Source: JAQGHB01 sp036384495 (GTDB lineage Bacteria > Patescibacteriota > Saccharimonadia > Saccharimonadales > UBA4665). Taken from it: a stretch of 6,159 nucleotides of DNA. The DNA lies in NCBI GenBank assembly GCA_036384495.1, contig DASVMD010000034.1, positions 1 to 6,159 of the forward strand, given 5' to 3'. A program made the position numbers and the translations under genes. This document shows, in pieces, positions 4,090-6,159 of the stretch; positions within the stretch are counted from its first letter, which is position 1; every line of letters begins with the position of its first letter. Below the pieces are notes generated by a model that was not told where the DNA came from, searched no databases, and worked only from the letters and a program-made list of their open reading frames with translations.

Positions 4090-5598
4090 ATGGCAACACT
4101 GAAAGAACTCCGCGATGAACGCCTACGCAAGCTAGAAGAGCTCAAAAAGCTCGGTGTGGACCCATATCCGGCGCACGCCGCGCGCACGCACAGCCTGGCC
4201 TATATCAGCGAAAACTTCGATGAAATGAACGGCAAAACGGTGACCGTAACAGGCCGCATCAAATCAATCCGCAAATTTGGTAAAATCGCCTTTATTGTGA
4301 TTCGCGACTGGAGTGGCGATCTGCAAATGTTCTGGAAAACAGATCCCAAGGCCAAGCCCGATCACAAAAACAGCGAGCTTGGCATCCAAAATATCTCGCT
4401 GCTCGACAGCGGTGACTTCGTGGAAATAACCGGGCCGGTCATAAAAACCAAAACCGATGAAATTTCAGTAGATATTGCAAAACTGCGCCTACTCACCAAG
4501 TCGCTCAGGCCGCTACCCACCGAGCAGGACGGCTTTACCAACAAAGAAGAGCGCTTACGCCGCCGCTATGTTGACATGAACGTCAACCAGGACGTGCAGC
4601 TACGCTTTTACCGTCGTTCGCGCTTTTGGCGCGCCACCCGCAAGTTCATGGACGACCATCTCTTTACAGAGATAAATATCCCCGTGCTGGAGCATACCAC
4701 CGGCGGTGCCGACGCCAACCCCTTCGTTACGCATATGGACGCCCTCGACCAAGATTTTTACCTCCGTATCAGCCACGAATTGCCGCTCAAGCGGTTGCTA
4801 GGTGCCGGTTTTGAGCGCGTCTACGATATTGGCCCACGCTTCAGAAACGAAAACTATTCCGACGAGCACTTACCGGAGCACGTCGCCATGGAATGGTACT
4901 GGGCCTACGCCGACTGGCGCGATGGCATGCAGTTCCAAACCAAACTGTTCCAATACGTCATGCAAGAAACCTTTGGCACGCAGAAGTTCAAAATCGGAAA
5001 ATTCGACGTTGATCTGAGCGGGGAATGGGAAGAGTGGGATTACGCCGACACCATCAAAAAGCACTATGGGCTGGATCCGTTCAATACCACGCTCGAAGAA
5101 GTTAAAAAAGCCTTAAAAAAGCATAAATTGGAGGTCGAAAAAACCGAAAATATGGCCCGTGGCATTGATAAACTCTGGAAAAACATCCGAAAAGACGTGG
5201 CCGGGCCGATCTGGCTCATAAACACGCCAACATTCATTAGTCCGCTGTCCAAAACCAACCCCGATCGGCCGGAAACCACTCAGCGCTTCCAGGCGGTAAT
5301 CGCCGGCAGCGAACTGTGCAACGGCTTTAGCGAGCTGAACGATCCCATTGACCAGCTGAACCGCTTCGTGGAACAACAAAACATGCGCGATCAAGGTGAT
5401 GACGAAGCCATGATGCTCGACATCGATTACATCGAAATGCTGGAATACGGCATGCCACCGGCCTGCGGCCTGGGCTTCAGCGAGCGCGTCTTTTGGGTGT
5501 TCGAAGGCGTAACCGCCCGCGAAGGCGTTCCGTTCCCGCAACTCCGCGCCGAGGTTGACGAAGTCACCAAATCGATCTATCCTGACATTTATGAGTGA
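4090..5598 (+). CDS. lysS: lysyl-tRNA synthetase, class II
   Basis: Charges tRNA-Lys with lysine in the cytoplasm. At 502 residues it is full length (E. coli LysS 505). The N-terminal helix and OB-fold anticodon-binding domain cover about residues 1-145 (VTVTGRIKSIRKFGKIAFIVIRD at 51-73). The catalytic core has motif 1 ending in EINIPVLEHTTGGADANPF (194-212), motif 2 around RVYDIGPRFRNENYSDEHLP (243-262), and the LysRS hallmark ELCNGFSELNDPIDQLNRF (408-426). Motif 3 reads PPACGLGFSERVF (456-468), whereas E. coli has PPTAGLGIGIDR; it is one residue shorter and lacks the Gly three residues before the Arg. The frame is intact there, so this looks like a lineage variant. The ATG has AGAGG 5 nt upstream. 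An inverted repeat covers that site, and the next gene overlaps the stop. Confidence 0.96.
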   Translation: MATLKELRDERLRKLEELKKLGVDPYPAHAARTHSLAYISENFDEMNGKTVTVTGRIKSIRKFGKIAFIVIRDWSGDLQMFWKTDPKAKPDHKNSELGIQNISLLDSGDFVEITGPVIKTKTDEISVDIAKLRLLTKSLRPLPTEQDGFTNKEERLRRRYVDMNVNQDVQLRFYRRSRFWRATRKFMDDHLFTEINIPVLEHTTGGADANPFVTHMDALDQDFYLRISHELPLKRLLGAGFERVYDIGPRFRNENYSDEHLPEHVAMEWYWAYADWRDGMQFQTKLFQYVMQETFGTQKFKIGKFDVDLSGEWEEWDYADTIKKHYGLDPFNTTLEEVKKALKKHKLEVEKTENMARGIDKLWKNIRKDVAGPIWLINTPTFISPLSKTNPDRPETTQRFQAVIAGSELCNGFSELNDPIDQLNRFVEQQNMRDQGDDEAMMLDIDYIEMLEYGMPPACGLGFSERVFWVFEGVTAREGVPFPQLRAEVDEVTKSIYPDIYE

Positions 5599-6115
5599 GT
5601 TTGATGAATTTGTACCGAGTGACGAAGCGGCAGTAAAGTTCGAATTTCAACAGGATCCTGTCTGCGATGAAAGGCACGCAGTTGAACTCTATGAGGGATC
5701 AGGAATTGCAGAGTGGGCCTCTGCTAGAACTGGAAAGTTCGGTGAGACTGTACTGCCAAAATTGATGTACGTCACGCCAGATCTTTCACACCGCGTTGCA
5801 TGGGTAAGACATTCGGGATTGGTGGAAGACCTAGATGAAAACTTAGTCCCGTACACTAAATACCACGTTGTTTGTGATTGTGCCGTAGATGCAGAAGATA
5901 GCCCACACCCGGCCACTTCTACGTACTGCGATTATGTTGACCAGGTGCTTTTTCAGAGGGCGGGGGAGTTGGCGCAAGAACGAGCGTTGCCTTTGGTCCT
6001 CTCCTTGGATGAGTTCCTCAAGTTTGATGAAGACGAAATGGACTTTCGGCTTACTGCTGCTGGGCAAGATTTAGCAATACGGGCCATCTATAATTTGATG
6101 GACACAGACGTATAG
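5591..6115 (+). CDS. unrecognised acidic 174-aa protein, overlapping the lysS end
   Basis: I do not recognise this protein. It starts MSEFDEFVPSDEAA and ends YNLMDTDV. By my count it has 36 Asp/Glu against 13 Lys/Arg, so it is strongly acidic. It has four cysteines (25, 95, 97, 113), three of them grouped as CDC...C with His between, which might bind metal, though no known zinc motif is clear. A second acidic patch is DEFLKFDEDEMDF (140-152). No signal peptide or membrane segment is seen, so it is probably cytosolic. The ATG at 5591 overlaps the lysS stop as ATGAGTGA and has no SD of its own, so translation is probably coupled to lysS. A TTG at 5555 would extend it by 12 residues inside lysS but has no support. 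The open frame, position and complete length make it a likely real gene. Confidence 0.75.
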   Translation: MSEFDEFVPSDEAAVKFEFQQDPVCDERHAVELYEGSGIAEWASARTGKFGETVLPKLMYVTPDLSHRVAWVRHSGLVEDLDENLVPYTKYHVVCDCAVDAEDSPHPATSTYCDYVDQVLFQRAGELAQERALPLVLSLDEFLKFDEDEMDFRLTAAGQDLAIRAIYNLMDTDV

Positions 6116-6159
6116 AATCCTGCCTACTGGGTGGCTAATCGTATTAATGGCATGTACGA
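6116..6159. other. right edge, no feature seen
   Basis: These 44 nt follow the stop of the acidic gene. I see no terminator hairpin with a T-run, no start codon with an SD and no complete promoter; AT-rich GTATTAAT near 6140 is too weak to call. Confidence 0.5.

Noticed and set aside
5113..5541. 142-aa open frame on the minus strand inside lysS
   Set aside because: Antisense to the conserved catalytic core of LysRS; no motif of its own.
5555..5557. TTG as start of the acidic 174-aa gene
   Set aside because: It lies deep in lysS without a properly spaced SD, while an ATG at 5591 forms a classic stop/start overlap.

Overview
The window looks like a stretch of a small-genome bacterium, most likely of the Candidate Phyla Radiation and perhaps Saccharibacteria (TM7). 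This is inference. It rests on a prolyl-tRNA synthetase that has the bacterial fold but no editing insertion (418 residues), start codons that sit directly behind -10 boxes with no ribosome binding site, and tight gene packing. TGA works as a normal stop (lysS ends in TGA), so the code is not the recoded one of Gracilibacteria. No rRNA, tRNA, CRISPR array or transposase was seen.

Left part (1-2432), all on +: the 3' part of a CPBP/Abi membrane protease gene, then proS (15 nt gap, SD overlapping the upstream stop), then greA behind its own candidate -10 box and a strong SD. These are housekeeping genes for translation and transcription.

Middle part (2433-4089): an accessory cassette. A type II toxin-antitoxin pair on + consists of a ribbon-helix-helix antitoxin and a PIN-domain RNase that overlap by 29 nt. 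It starts at a very compact control site in which a -35/extended -10 promoter, an 11-bp perfect inverted repeat and the antitoxin ATG are superimposed; the mRNA is probably leaderless. Convergent to it, only 6 bp from the toxin stop, is a minus-strand gene for a protein of about 290-308 aa with an HELTH (HExxH) motif and no family I recognise. Its start region overlaps a second, imperfect palindrome.

Right part (4090-6115), on +: lysS, preceded by a long near-continuous inverted repeat whose 3' arm contains both the lysS Shine-Dalgarno sequence and a TATACT -10-like box, followed by an unrecognised, very acidic 174-aa gene that overlaps the lysS stop by 8 nt (ATGAGTGA).

greA and lysS are neighbours in some other bacteria, so the toxin-antitoxin/HExxH block may be an insertion between them. 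The points most worth a second look are the fused promoter/operator/start of the TA module, the hairpin over the lysS start region, the HExxH protein, and the acidic gene coupled to lysS.
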